A stretch of 64,000 nucleotides of DNA, from NCBI RefSeq assembly GCF_030122845.1, contig NZ_CP126084.1, positions 2,170,001 to 2,234,000 of the forward strand, written 5' to 3'. The translations under genes were made by a program, and so were the position numbers. Shown here piece by piece: positions 36,893-46,500 of this stretch. Within the stretch, counting starts at the first letter, position 1. Each line of letters begins with the position of its first letter. The DNA is from Paenibacillus woosongensis (GTDB lineage: Bacteria > Bacillota > Bacilli > Paenibacillales > Paenibacillaceae). A model generated the notes under the pieces. It did not search any database, was not told where the DNA came from, and was given only the letters and a program-made list of their open reading frames with translations.

Positions 36893-36995
36893 CATGTGTA
36901 TATGAATGAGATTTATGGGCAAAAACTAAAGTTTTGACGATAGAAGCTTTATTTTATTACAAGAAAAAGGAAGGAGGCCTCTGTTAAAATAAAAA

Positions 36996-37009
36996 TGCAA
37001 ACGCTTTCA
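36996..37009 (+). promoter_or_regulatory. Catabolite-response element (cre) before the GH11 gene
   Basis: TGCAAACGCTTTCA fits the CcpA consensus TGNNANCGNTNNCA at every fixed position and is nearly palindromic. It lies about 100 bases upstream of the xylanase start, where CcpA would repress when glucose is present. Confidence 0.72.
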
Positions 37010-37108
37010 ATACCAATAATGGAAGGAAGTGATAACCGAGATCTGCTAGGGTCTGCACAGCATCATAGGATGACGAGATGCAGTTTAAACTAAAAGGGAG
37101 GAATTACG

Positions 37109-38179
37109 ATGAAACAAAGAAAAATGAAGTTGATTGCCGCTTTGTTGCTCTGCTTCACGTTAACATTACCCGGAGCAGTAAGTGCGCAAACGGTTACCAG
37201 CAATTCGGTTGGAACCCATGACGGTTACGACTACGAATACTGGAAGGATAGCGGAAATGGAACAATGGTTCTCGGCAGTGGAGGCACGTTCAGTGCGGAG
37301 TGGAGCAACATCAATAATATTTTATTCCGAAAAGGCAAGAAGTTTAATGAGACACAAACGCATCAGCAGATTGGAAATATCTCGATAACCTATGGGGCCA
37401 CTTATCAGCCAAACGGCAACTCATATTTAACGGTCTATGGCTGGACGGTTGATCCGCTGGTAGAATATTATATCGTTGATAGCTGGGGCAGCTGGCGTCC
37501 GCCTGGAGCTTCGCCAAAGGGCACCGTTACTGTTGACGGGGGAACTTATGACATATATGAGACGACTCGAGTAAACCAGCCATCCATTAAAGGCACGGCT
37601 ACTTTCAAGCAGTATTGGAGTGTGCGGACGTCTAAGCGCACAAGTGGGACCATCTCGGTAAGCGAGCACTTTAAAGCTTGGGAAAGATTGGGCATGACAA
37701 TGGGTAAGATGTATGAAGTTGCTCTTACAGTAGAGGGCTATCAAAGTAGTGGAAGTGCTAATGTATACAGCCACACATTGAACATTGGCGGCGGGGGAAC
37801 AACGCCTCAGCCAGGTACAGGTTCGAAGGTCGAGGCCGAGAGTATGACCAAAAGCGGACCGTACGCTGGGAATATCAACTCGCCGTTCAACGGAGTGGCT
37901 CTATACGCGAACGGTGATTCGGTGAAATTTACTCACAATTTCACGACCGGCACGCATAATTTCTCACTCCGCGGTGCTTCGAACAATTCCAACATGGCTA
38001 GAGTTGATTTGAAAATCGGCGGACAAACGAAGGGAACCTTCTACTTCGGCGGAAGCAGTCCTGCGGTGTATACCCTAAATAATGTCAGCCATGGAACCGG
38101 AAATCAAGAGGTTGAGCTTGTAGTTACAGCCGATAACGGAACATGGGATGCTTTCCTCGATTATTTGGAGATCAACTAA
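37109..38179 (+). CDS. Secreted GH11 endo-1,4-beta-xylanase with CBM36-like module
   Basis: A 356-residue secreted xylanase. The signal peptide ([19 protein letters not shown]) precedes a GH11 beta-jelly-roll (about residues 28-230). The catalytic nucleophile is Glu119 ([12 protein letters not shown]) and the acid/base Glu209 ([10 protein letters not shown]). A Gly/Thr/Pro linker leads to the C-terminal CBM36-type module (about 242-356). It hydrolyses internal xylan bonds. AAAGGGAGGA precedes ATG. A cre site lies upstream and a strong terminator follows. It should act with the CE4 esterase and xynC on substituted xylan. Confidence 0.93.
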   Translation: MKQRKMKLIAALLLCFTLTLPGAVSAQTVTSNSVGTHDGYDYEYWKDSGNGTMVLGSGGTFSAEWSNINNILFRKGKKFNETQTHQQIGNISITYGATYQPNGNSYLTVYGWTVDPLVEYYIVDSWGSWRPPGASPKGTVTVDGGTYDIYETTRVNQPSIKGTATFKQYWSVRTSKRTSGTISVSEHFKAWERLGMTMGKMYEVALTVEGYQSSGSANVYSHTLNIGGGGTTPQPGTGSKVEAESMTKSGPYAGNINSPFNGVALYANGDSVKFTHNFTTGTHNFSLRGASNNSNMARVDLKIGGQTKGTFYFGGSSPAVYTLNNVSHGTGNQEVELVVTADNGTWDAFLDYLEIN

Positions 38180-38212
38180 ATATCGGAAGCAATAACATAA
38201 ACGTCTCTCAAC

Positions 38213-38246
38213 AAAATCCCGGTGGGTTTTCCCTGCCGGGATTTTT
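38213..38246 (+). terminator. Rho-independent terminator after the GH11 gene
   Basis: The arms AAATCCCGG and CCGGGATTT are followed by further T residues. Confidence 0.8.
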
Positions 38247-38380
38247 GGGGTTCCCCTAATTTCTTTTTACATAGAAAAACATCAACTCGTCTGGTAAAGT
38301 GAGAATATAGTGAAAATAATGCCAGCGCTGCTAAAACTATCAATTCAAAGTTGACAGTTGGAGCAAAGCTATTTTGGAAT

Positions 38381-38530
38381 ATGGGCATTTTTGTGGATGA
38401 GTATGGATTGAGTCCCAGTATTGTGAATGGCGGCGACTTTTGGCTTTTAATGGATTGGTTAAGATTATTATTCTTGTTTTTATTATGTATTATTTCTGGT
38501 GTGAATTTATTAAATGAAGATAAAGAGTAA
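38381..38530 (+). pseudogene. Membrane-protein tail fragment
   Basis: A 49-residue frame with one hydrophobic segment (WLRLLFLFLLCIISGVNLLN) and a charged end. Coding-like sequence continues upstream in frame without a start (TINSKLTVGAKLFWNMGIFV) to a stop near 38302. It looks like the C-terminal end of a lost membrane protein gene. Confidence 0.35.
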
Positions 38531-38545
38531 GTGAGGATGGGAACT

Positions 38546-39013
38546 ATGAGTTCAAAGTACGATGTCTATCAAGCAACGTTCAAAGATTTAGATGAATTAT
38601 CAAATCTGTTTAATGAATATCGCCTATTTAACGGACAGCAGTCAAATTTGGAATGCGCACATCAATTTTTATTTGAACGCTTTGAACATCGGGAATCTAT
38701 CATTTTTGTAGTAAAAGATATTAGCAAAAATATGATTAGTGGATTTACACAATTATATCCTGTTTTTTCTTCTATTTCTTTGGAAAGATCTCTAATATTA
38801 AACGACTTATTTGTGCTCAGAGAATATAGGAAGCAGGGATTAGGACAACTATTGTTAGAAGAAGCAAGAAGGTACGCCGTACAAATAAAAGCTAAAGGAA
38901 TAGAACTGTCGACAGCGGTTAATAACTTACAAGCTCAGCGACTATATGAACGAAACGGATATGTGAAAGATCAGGATTTTTATCATTATTTTTTAAGTAC
39001 AAAGAATAATTAA
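38546..39013 (+). CDS. GNAT family N-acetyltransferase
   Basis: A 155-residue acetyltransferase. The acetyl-CoA motif is VLREYRKQGLGQLLLEEARR, and the end (NNLQAQRLYERNGYVKDQDF) is typical. ATG 38546 follows GAGGATGGG; codons from 38531 overlap the ribosome site. The acceptor is unknown. Confidence 0.83.
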   Translation: MSSKYDVYQATFKDLDELSNLFNEYRLFNGQQSNLECAHQFLFERFEHRESIIFVVKDISKNMISGFTQLYPVFSSISLERSLILNDLFVLREYRKQGLGQLLLEEARRYAVQIKAKGIELSTAVNNLQAQRLYERNGYVKDQDFYHYFLSTKNN

Positions 39014-39027
39014 CAAGAAGGGGGGAA

Positions 39028-40096
39028 ATGATGTTGCATCTAATCATTGTCGAAGGAATACCCGGATCAGGCAAGTCAACAACTGCAAGATTCATATCTT
39101 TACAAACTGAAAGAAATGGAATGAAAACAAAGCTTTTTCATGAATCTGCTTTTCAGCATCCGATTTTTCTTGATTGTGAGATTACTGATCCTACAGATTG
39201 GAGAAATATTTATCTTGCTAACTTGGACCGCTTTCTGGATGCTCTACCTGAGGATAATTCCGTCATTGTCATGGAGTCGGTCCTGTTCCAAAATCCCAAT
39301 CATTGAACAACTTCATTTGGATGTAGATAGAGACGATATCATCCGTTTTATAAAAGAAATATACGCACGATTGGCAGAATTAAATTGCACCTTAATTTAT
39401 CTTTATCAAGAAGATCCCGCTGTTGGAATTCATAGAATGATGGTAGCACGGGGCGGCGAAAATTGGCTTAAGCATACTTATGAGAAATATAAACATGAGC
39501 CTTATTACGTGAATCGCGGCCAACAAAGCGAGGATTTGCACCTGAATTTTTTGCATGAATATGCTGTTTTAGCTCGCGATGCTTATGCAAAATGCAGGAT
39601 GAATACGTTAGCGATTGATAATACGGCGTGGGAATGGCCTCAATATTACAATAACATTTTGGATTTTCTAAACCTGACTTATATGCCTGATCCAATTCTG
39701 AGTTCACAAGAATTAGTGCAACATGCGGGGAGCTTCCAAAATGTTGAGTTAGGGGTCAGCATCCATATTGAGATGCAAGATGAACAGTTAATTATTTTTG
39801 GTAATCTGCAATTAAAAACGAGAGACGTTCATACATTTTATTTGGATCATATAAGCATGTCATTGGAATTCATACCGAATGATGCTGGAGGCTTCTCCTC
39901 ATTTATTATGACTGAGAAAGATCTAATTGGGAATCAGAAAGATGAAGGAACGATACGCAACTTAGTTGCGGGTATTGTTTATGGTTTGACCTTTGGGATC
40001 GGTGTATTAATCAGTGCATTCATGGTTGGGCTTAGAGAAGATAAAAGAGCGATTCATGATTTCATCGCCGGAACGGAAGTCGTATATAATGATTAA
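39028..40096 (+). pseudogene. Frameshifted P-loop kinase-like gene with RDD-like tail
   Basis: The first frame (39028-39306) begins with a P-loop, VEGIPGSGKSTTARF, as in thymidylate-kinase-like proteins, and stops early at FQNPNH. The reading continues in the next frame (IIEQLHLDVDRDDIIRFIKE) to 40096, so a single-base insertion near 39295 breaks one gene of about 355 codons. The last 120 residues do not look like a kinase: they include a hydrophobic stretch (AGIVYGLTFGIGVLISAFMV) and DKRAIHDFIAGTEVV, the signature end of RDD membrane proteins. This may be a fused or recombined gene. Confidence 0.6.
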
Positions 40097-40131
40097 TTCG
40101 TATTCTCTTTATTAATAGGAGTGGTAATCCA

Positions 40132-40586
40132 TTGTTGCACGTGGAGATAAGAAGACCAAGCAGTAGAGACACCGAAGAACTAGGTTGTTTTTTAGAATTG
40201 TCATTACAGATACGTTTATGAAGGATGGCATTGGAGAACTGCTGGATGATATGGAAGACGAAATCAACTCGAAAATAATTCACTTAGAAAATGATGACCC
40301 TCATTACCAAAGGAACGGGGTGGGCAATGTACTTTTGAAAGCAATGTATTCCGCAATGCGTCAAAAGGGGATAAAGGAATTTGTTTTAGATAGCGGATAT
40401 AAGACTGCGCAACAAATCTGGACAAAAAAGTTTGGAGAACCTCAATATTTATTAAAAGATTATTGGGGCAAGGCAAATGACCACATGATTTGGAAAGTTA
40501 ACATCGATGACGTCGCTGACTGTAACAATACAATTAGGAGCATACGAGCCAAAGAAAGCTTGAGGGGGCCAGAGGATGACTGTTAA
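40132..40586 (+). pseudogene. Degraded GNAT acetyltransferase
   Basis: A TTG start after TAGGAGTGG opens a frame (VEIRRPSSRDTEELGCFLEL) that is lost at a T6 run near 40181. The continuation in another frame is VITDTFMKDGIGELLDDMED, then HYQRNGVGNVLLKAMYSAMR, the acetyl-CoA-binding part. About 50 residues between strands 2 and 4 are missing. The gene is therefore broken twice. It overlaps the next gene by 11 bp. Confidence 0.6.
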
Positions 40587-41175
40587 ACCGCAGCTTGTAT
40601 TAGATTTAGCCGGTGTGTTAGTTAGCAACTTTTCACCGACCTGTTGGCTTAATCTATCCGAGGGTTCGCAAATTTTGTTTCAGAGTTTCAGGGAACAATT
40701 TGAGGAAATCCGTAAAGACCTTTGGATGGGAAAGATGAAGGAAGAGCATTTTTGGACTTGGTTGAGCCACCGAATAAATCCAATCAATAAACAAGAAGCT
40801 CGGGAAATGCTGATTCATTCGCTTGAACCGCTTCCTGCCATCAATTGCTTGCCGAAGTGGAGTCAAATCGCTGATATCCATATTCTCAGTAATCATTGCC
40901 AGGAATGGCTGGAGCCGATTTTATCAAAGATTGAACCCTTTATAAAGAGCATCACGATATCAAATCAAGTTGGCCTATGTAAACCTGATATTCAAATTTA
41001 TAAATATGTAGAAAAACATTTTGACCATAATGATGCAAACCAACTCATTCTTTTCATAGATGATCAAGAAAAGAACTTTAAACCAGTAAGTGATCTCGGA
41101 TGGAGAACCTTACTTGCAGATCAAGACCATAAATGGATAGAGAAAGTTGAGCCAATCATATTATCGGATGTATAA
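40576..41175 (+). CDS. HAD-like hydrolase
   Basis: A 199-residue HAD-superfamily protein. Motif I is VLDLAGVLVSN: the nucleophile Asp is present, but the second, acid/base Asp is Ala, so phosphatase activity is doubtful. Motif II is ILSNHCQEWL, Lys is in GLCKPDIQIYKY, and the metal site is LFIDDQEKNF. GAGGGGGCC lies upstream. Its stop codon TAA overlaps the TATAAT of repeat copy D, so the element abuts the gene exactly. Confidence 0.75.
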   Translation: MTVKPQLVLDLAGVLVSNFSPTCWLNLSEGSQILFQSFREQFEEIRKDLWMGKMKEEHFWTWLSHRINPINKQEAREMLIHSLEPLPAINCLPKWSQIADIHILSNHCQEWLEPILSKIEPFIKSITISNQVGLCKPDIQIYKYVEKHFDHNDANQLILFIDDQEKNFKPVSDLGWRTLLADQDHKWIEKVEPIILSDV

Positions 41176-41246
41176 TCATGGAAGAAGCTCACGCATAAAC
41201 GCCCTAGCCTAAGATCAGAGCTATCTAAGGCTGGGGCATTTTATTT
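41147..41246 (+). repeat. Repeated promoter-hairpin element, copy D
   Basis: TTGAGC (41147) and TATAAT (41171-41176) are 18 bp apart. GGAAGAAGCTCACGC follows, then a hairpin with arms CGCCCTAGCC / GGCTGGGGC and a T-rich tail. It overlaps the stop codon of the HAD gene and lies 36 bases before a broken acetyltransferase. Confidence 0.78.
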
Positions 41247-41281
41247 AGTTCAGGCTGACTGTTGCGGCGAAGGAGGATTAT

Positions 41282-41567
41282 ATGTCTAGAACCCCAAGGA
41301 TCCTAATAGGGACAAGTGAAGATGCAAATTATGTTAGAAACAAACTAATTGAATTTAATTCCAAACATGTACCAAACGGTATCTACGAAGAAATTATCTT
41401 ATGTTCACAGGATGATCAGGGCGAAATTATAGCTGGGCTTAATAGTGCAATCTGTTGGAATTGGAACGCCTGAATTCTATAAGAAGTATGGGTATAAAGA
41501 AATGGCCATTATCGAGGATGCTCCACGGGGAAATAGACATTACTACCTCAAGAAGGACTTGATTTAA
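41282..41567 (+). pseudogene. GNAT acetyltransferase with internal deletion
   Basis: The first frame reads PRILIGTSEDANYVRNKLIE then GEIIAGLNSAICWNWNA and stops at 41473. Another frame continues GTPEFYKKYGYKEMAIIEDA to 41567. The acetyl-CoA-binding centre between them is missing. GAAGGAGG precedes the start. Confidence 0.6.
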
Positions 41568-41605
41568 ATCTAATACAATTCAAAATCATGAGAATGGAGA
41601 AATCA

Positions 41606-42106
41606 ATGAAAGTAAAGTTAACTAAACAAGATTTTTAGAATACGCAATTAAGCTGGTTATGTATCCAACCTATGCTGCTAGCTGTTCGTGGAAAGGATAT
41701 CACCACAAAAACAGAAATGTATCAGCAGTTAAATGAAGGGCAGAAAGGTCTATATTTGTTTTATTCGTTTCATAATCACGCCAAGACAATCGAAGAGTTT
41801 TACTGGTTTTCAAGCTACTACATATTGGAGATTCAATCTTGGAGCGGAATAAAAAGCGGAGTTCAATATTTTAAGGATTTTGAAATGGTTGATTTGTTAG
41901 AACAAATGGAAGACCTAATTATGCAGCGAAGTGAAGACATGAACAAAGGGCAACAGGTGAGTCCAACGGATTTAGAAAAAGATAAGGGTTTATTGAATGC
42001 TGTAACAGAATATTTCGCTAAATATAACGAATTATCCGAAAAAACAATAAATCGGATGAATGAATGGATTATAGATCATCAGGAAGATTTTTTAGAAATG
42101 GATTGA
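41606..42106 (+). pseudogene. Unknown gene interrupted by an in-frame TAG
   Basis: ATG 41606 follows GGAGA. Codon 11 is TAG (41636-41638), after which the same frame continues without break for 155 codons: NTQLSWLCIQPMLLAVRGKD, YLFYSFHNHAKTIEEFYWFS and a helical end. A change from TGG (Trp) is the simplest history. Translation might restart at ATG 41672, giving 144 residues. The family is unknown. There is no sign of general TAG readthrough in this window. Confidence 0.6.
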
Positions 42107-42156
42107 GGTACTCGAGGGAATTCAAAATGGTGTATGTAATACTGGAGGGCTCTATT

Positions 42157-42612
42157 ATGAATTTGAATGAGATTGTAGAAACTTATAATTGTAAGCGTAA
42201 AGCTTTTATACTTATTGGGTTTAGTGGCCAGAGCATGGAGGAAGAGAAACATCTGTTTAGAAAACTTAACGAACGAATGAATGAAATAACTAATTCAACA
42301 AATAAGCTTCAATATCTTGTAGTGTCCGGTAAATATCCAACGCCCTTCGTTGGAGCTGAAGTCACGGACTCACAGAATGTCCCTGAAGGGATGAATGCTT
42401 TAACTATACCGGCAGAAGAATATGTCGCATTCAAATTTAAGAAAGAGCATGTTGGTGATTTCTGGGAGAACGTATGTACAATCGATAATCAAGAAAGATA
42501 TCAAATTGATCTTTCTAAACCTAGATTTGAGATATTTAAGCCTGATCAACAAAATACTGAACTTCTTGAGTGGTTTATACCCACAAACACAAATAGCATA
42601 ATTAGAGACTAA
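42157..42612 (+). CDS. GyrI-like effector-binding domain protein
   Basis: A 151-residue single-domain protein of the GyrI/AraC effector-binding fold. Visible parts are RKAFILIGFSGQSMEEEKHL at the start, IPAEEYVAFKFKKEHVGDFW (the ligand-pocket strand pair) and RFEIFKPDQQN near the end. No DNA-binding domain is attached. ATG 42157 follows GGAGGGC; the frame upstream overlaps the broken gene. Confidence 0.72.
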   Translation: MNLNEIVETYNCKRKAFILIGFSGQSMEEEKHLFRKLNERMNEITNSTNKLQYLVVSGKYPTPFVGAEVTDSQNVPEGMNALTIPAEEYVAFKFKKEHVGDFWENVCTIDNQERYQIDLSKPRFEIFKPDQQNTELLEWFIPTNTNSIIRD

Positions 42613-42635
42613 CATTAAGGACGAGGGATAAATCA

Positions 42636-42917
42636 ATGAAGCATAGATATTACATCCTATTTCCGATTTTTCAATTATGTCTCGTAATCACATCAACATT
42701 AATTGATCAAAGTATTGATAAGGGACATGGCGAAGGAAATAGTCAAATCATCGCAAATCTATTATCTAATGTTGAATTTATTGTCAAACAATTATTTAAA
42801 TACGATGACATTGTGAATTATAACTTTAGATTAAATACTGCAATTTTAGGGATTTTGATATGGTTTCTTATAGGATTATTATTGAATATTTTTATTAAGA
42901 AATGGAGTAGACGTTAG
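42636..42917 (+). CDS. Small two-helix membrane protein
   Basis: A 93-residue protein with hydrophobic segments at about residues 6-22 (ILFPIFQLCLVITSTLI) and 70-88 (AILGILIWFLIGLLLNIFI) and a basic C-terminus (KKWSRR). No family is recognised. GACGAGGG precedes ATG. The 170 bases after it contain no convincing gene. Confidence 0.55.
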   Translation: MKHRYYILFPIFQLCLVITSTLIDQSIDKGHGEGNSQIIANLLSNVEFIVKQLFKYDDIVNYNFRLNTAILGILIWFLIGLLLNIFIKKWSRR

Positions 42918-43088
42918 GAAGTAAATGTTAAGAGTAAATTAATACAACTATATTGTCGCGTAGGGTTAAGCATCAAGCACCATCCAAATGATTTGCCTGG
43001 ATACAAAAAAGCATGGGCTTATTGGAAACAGATATGTGAATCTAATTGATCCAATTTGTATATGATTAAAACTGGAGGTATTTCATTT

Positions 43089-43528
43089 ATGCAACATTCA
43101 CTAACTCAAGACAAAGTTGAATTAATCGAAAGTCCGAATCAGATTACATGTTAGATAGAATGAAAGCGATTCAAGAAAGACCTGGTAATCCTGAAGGTGT
43201 AGAGATCAAACATTTTGGCAGTGCAATTGCACTGTATAGCGAGACTATGCCTTGGCCAGCATTTAATACGGTTAAAGGCATAAGTGCTGATGATATTGAG
43301 CTGCTCGATGATATTATTGATTTCTATAGATCTAGAAAACGAAAGATGCAGTTTGAAATTGTATCATCACGGGTCAATCAAGGTCTGCTGCAAGGACTTG
43401 CCCAAAGAGGATTGTATCAGTCCGGGTTTCATACTTCGCTATATTACCCTATAGAAGATTGGCATGAAAATTGGTTATGTAAGAACAACTTGGACAGAGC
43501 AACCATAAATAAAGGGAGGCAAGCATGA
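43089..43528 (+). pseudogene. Frameshifted GNAT-like gene, 3' truncated
   Basis: ATG 43089 after GGAGGT opens QHSLTQDKVELIESPNQI and then hits a TAG. A frame one base over continues DYMLDRMKAIQERPGNPEGV, then SAIALYSETMPWPAFNTVKG to 43528. This is the N-terminal half of a GNAT-type protein; the acetyl-CoA-binding half is missing. Confidence 0.55.
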
Positions 43529-43809
43529 ACCTAACCGTAGCTATAAATGCATACTTGACGTAAATAGATAAAATAAATATAATAACTTACATAAAGTAAT
43601 TAACTATTATCCGGTTAATTAAATTTTTTCGTTTGAAGCTATGATAGGCAAATGAACTGATTTATGTTCATCACATGTTCGAAGGGAGGCGGATCCGTCA
43701 GGAGAGCTTGACATCGAAACTGGCCATTTCATAAAACATTAATTTTGGCGGTGGAAAAATGGGTTTTTTGGGCAAAATATTCGGAAGTACAAATAAGGAG
43801 GAAAAAACA

Positions 43810-44352
43810 ATGTCAAAACTAAACATCGGAATTATTTTAGGAAGCACGCGTGATGGACGCGTTAGCCCGCAAGTTGGAGAATGGGTGAAAGGGATCGCTG
43901 ACAAACGCGGGGATGCGAATTACGAAATCGTAGATATTGCTGATTTCAAATTGCCGTTTTTGGGCACAACCGATGGTACGGAGCCAGGAATTGCAGCGTG
44001 GAATGAAAAGCTTGCGAGCCTAGACGGATTTGTGTTTATCGTTCAAGAATACAATCACAGCATCACAGGCGCATTGAAAAACGCCATTGATTTCGCACGC
44101 GAAGCATGGAACAACAAGGCGGCAGGAATCGTAAGCTACGGGTCAACTGGCGGTGCTCGTGCAGCTGAACATCTGCGGGGAATCATGGGCGAATTATTGA
44201 TTGCAGATGTTCGCGTACATCCGACATTGTCATTGTTTACAGATTTCGAGAACTTCTCTGTTTTCAAACCACAGGATTTGCATCTTGATAACGTGAATGC
44301 CATGCTGGATCAAGTAGTAGCATGGAGCGGTGCGTTAAAAGTATTGAGATAA
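43810..44352 (+). CDS. NADPH-dependent FMN reductase family protein
   Basis: A 180-residue flavodoxin-fold reductase. The FMN-phosphate loop is IILGSTRDGRVSPQV, and QEYNHSITGALKNAIDFARE and SYGSTGGARAAEHLR are typical of the azoreductase/chromate-reductase-like group. It transfers electrons from NAD(P)H to quinones or dyes. ATG 43810 has a strong AAGGAGGA; an in-frame ATG at 43759 (17 codons earlier, with GGCGGTGG) is a possible alternative. The next gene, a quinone-oxidoreductase-like SDR, probably shares the operon. Confidence 0.83.
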   Translation: MSKLNIGIILGSTRDGRVSPQVGEWVKGIADKRGDANYEIVDIADFKLPFLGTTDGTEPGIAAWNEKLASLDGFVFIVQEYNHSITGALKNAIDFAREAWNNKAAGIVSYGSTGGARAAEHLRGIMGELLIADVRVHPTLSLFTDFENFSVFKPQDLHLDNVNAMLDQVVAWSGALKVLR

Positions 44353-44388
44353 AAACTTGAAATTATTTAGCCTGAGGGGACACGAATT

Positions 44389-45261
44389 ATGAAGATATTG
44401 GTTACAGGTGCGACAGGAAAATTAGGGACAAAAATTGTTGAAACCTTATTGAAATCAGTGCCTGCGGATCAATTGGCTGTCAGTGTCCGCAATCCGGAGA
44501 AAGCAGAAGGATTCCGGACTCGCGGTGTGGAGGTTCGCCAAGGCGATTTTGACCACCCGGAAACATTGGATACTGCCTTGACAGGAATCGATCGCTTATT
44601 AATCATTTCTGCGGACGGGGACAATGAAACACGCATTCGGCAGCATACAAATGCGGTTGCAGCAGCTGAACGCGCTGGTGTTAAATTTATTGCATACACT
44701 AGCCTAGTTAACGCGAAAGAAAGCAAGATGTTCCTGTCTCCACCGCATAAGGCAACAGAAGAGGCGATTTTGAGAACAGGAATTCCATACTCCTTCTTGC
44801 GTAATAACTGGTACTTGGAAAATGAAATTTCAAGCATTCAAGGCGTCATGGCTGGAGCACCTTGGGTAACATCTGCCGGATCCGGCAAAGTCGGCTGGGC
44901 CCTTCAGCAGGAATATGCGGAGGCGGCTGCTGCTGTACTAGCTGGAGATGGTCACGAAAATACCGTCTACGAACTTTCAGGCAAGCTCATGACGCAGGAG
45001 CAATTTGTCTCCGCTCTTGGTGAAGTGTTAGGTAAAGACATACCTGTACAACAGGTTGACGACGAAGCCTACGCTGACATCATGAAAAGTGCAGGTGTTC
45101 CGGATTTCCTTGTTCCGTTTCTCGTAGGCATTCAACAAGGCATTCGAGAAGGCGGGCTAGAGGTCGAAAGCAATGATTTTGAGAAATTGCTCGGTCGCCC
45201 AGCTACGCCAGTCCGTGAAGCATTGACTCAAATCGTTAGCGGTATCCCGAACCCTAAGTAA
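44389..45261 (+). CDS. NmrA/QorB-like NAD(P)H-binding oxidoreductase
   Basis: A 290-residue atypical short-chain dehydrogenase. The Rossmann motif is KILVTGATGKLGTKIVETLL, and RLLIISADGD, YTSLVNAK and SFLRNNWYLENE fit the QorB/YtfG-type NADPH:quinone oxidoreductase branch. It lacks the classic YxxxK of active SDRs, as that branch does. It lies 36 bases after the FMN reductase with its own ribosome site (GAGGGGAC). A strong terminator follows. Confidence 0.82.
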   Translation: MKILVTGATGKLGTKIVETLLKSVPADQLAVSVRNPEKAEGFRTRGVEVRQGDFDHPETLDTALTGIDRLLIISADGDNETRIRQHTNAVAAAERAGVKFIAYTSLVNAKESKMFLSPPHKATEEAILRTGIPYSFLRNNWYLENEISSIQGVMAGAPWVTSAGSGKVGWALQQEYAEAAAAVLAGDGHENTVYELSGKLMTQEQFVSALGEVLGKDIPVQQVDDEAYADIMKSAGVPDFLVPFLVGIQQGIREGGLEVESNDFEKLLGRPATPVREALTQIVSGIPNPK

Positions 45262-45278
45262 CATAGAACCCGAATTTA

Positions 45279-45316
45279 AACACCGGCCATTCCATCAAGA
45301 ATGGCCGGTGTTTTTT
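45279..45316 (+). terminator. Rho-independent terminator
   Basis: The arms AACACCGGCCATTC and GAATGGCCGGTGTT are followed by T residues. It ends the reductase operon. Confidence 0.9.
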
Positions 45317-46105
45317 GACTTCGCATGACGCTAGGTTGGTTACCCTTGTCGCAGCAGCGATCCATGCTACTCCAATTGAAGGTGACCGACAGGAGTACTA
45401 TGGCATATCATGGTTTGAAAATGATGAACATCTTGTGTTATCTCATAGTGGGATCGAAAACGCAAATTTGATTGACATCACCTCATACGCTTTATCCGAA
45501 CGTGGTTGGATATCTGCCGGAGCAAAAAGAAGTTCTGTTTTTTTATCCGCCCCTCATCAAATTGTATGTACACCGGACGGAAAAGTTGTTTGCACCAATA
45601 CAGGGCGTAATGTAATAACGACCATTGATTGATCTAGACCAGGTTTCTTTCATGAAATCGGCTTAAGCTCAGAACGGTGGGATAGGCTATCCCCAGATGT
45701 CTACAGCGGAGATCATCTTAATTCTGTGTTCATCAAAGATGAAAAATTATATGTGATTGCCCACAGATTCAATAAAGGATCATGGCTGGGTGTATTTTCT
45801 TATCCAGGCATGCAGTTGTTGGAAATAGAAAACTTAGGACCAGCAACTGGCCTTCACAATATATGGATTACGATCAGGGCCAAAAAATTAGTTGTGATTC
45901 CAATAAAGGAACCTTAATCGACTTGGATGAGAAGACGCCTCTTTGGGTTTCAGGTGCCCCTATTTTTACAAGGGGGTTAGCTGCCCATGGAAATTACGTT
46001 GTAGTTGGTGAAAGCCAGCAAACAGGAAGAGATTTAAGACGTAGTTCTATGAGTGGATTATGGATTGTTGACCGTAATCAATGGAAAACAATTGATCACA
46101 AATAG
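45315..46105 (+). pseudogene. Beta-propeller-type gene with several frameshifts
   Basis: Three overlapping frames make one protein of about 250 residues. The first (to 45632) contains EYYGISWFENDEHLVLSHSG and HQIVCTPDGKVVCTNTGRN; a second contains SVFIKDEKLYVIAHRFNKGS; the third (to 46105) contains FTRGLAAHGNYVVVGESQQ and SGLWIVDRNQW. Repeated strand motifs of this kind occur in DUF4915-like beta-propellers. At least two frameshifts and no proper start make it nonfunctional. Confidence 0.6.
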
Positions 46106-46500
46106 TTGCATATTTAATTGAAAATAAGTTAATCCATAAGAGTACATGACGAGGGATTCAAAAAGCATAGAATGTAATTATTTTCTATTAATAGAATTAT
46201 AATCTTGAATTTCGCAATTGTGTATGTTAAAATTAGAAACAAATAAATTTAGTATTTCCACCATACTTTAATCATAGACTATTCACCTCATAATTTACCC
46301 CATAAATACATCATGTTTGTATTCAAAACCAATTTTTCTAACCTTCCTCTATAAAGGCAATGATAAGACCATAAGAACTATTTATTACAAAATACCCTAC
46401 AGCTCCCAATACATCTATCTTTTCTTTCAAATTATATTCATTGATCATTGCATGAATAGTAGGTTTATTGCATCCAATAAACAATAGAAAAGGTGAAAAG
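46106..46500. other. AT-rich gap upstream of the lanthipeptide locus
   Basis: No complete gene is visible. On the minus strand 46338-46475 reads as protein-like (NKPTIHAMINEYNLKEKIDV, then LGAVGYFVINSSYGLIIAF) without a start, probably another remnant. TATAAT at 46198-46203 has no good -35. The promoter for the lanthipeptide genes must be in this stretch but I cannot place it. Confidence 0.4.
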
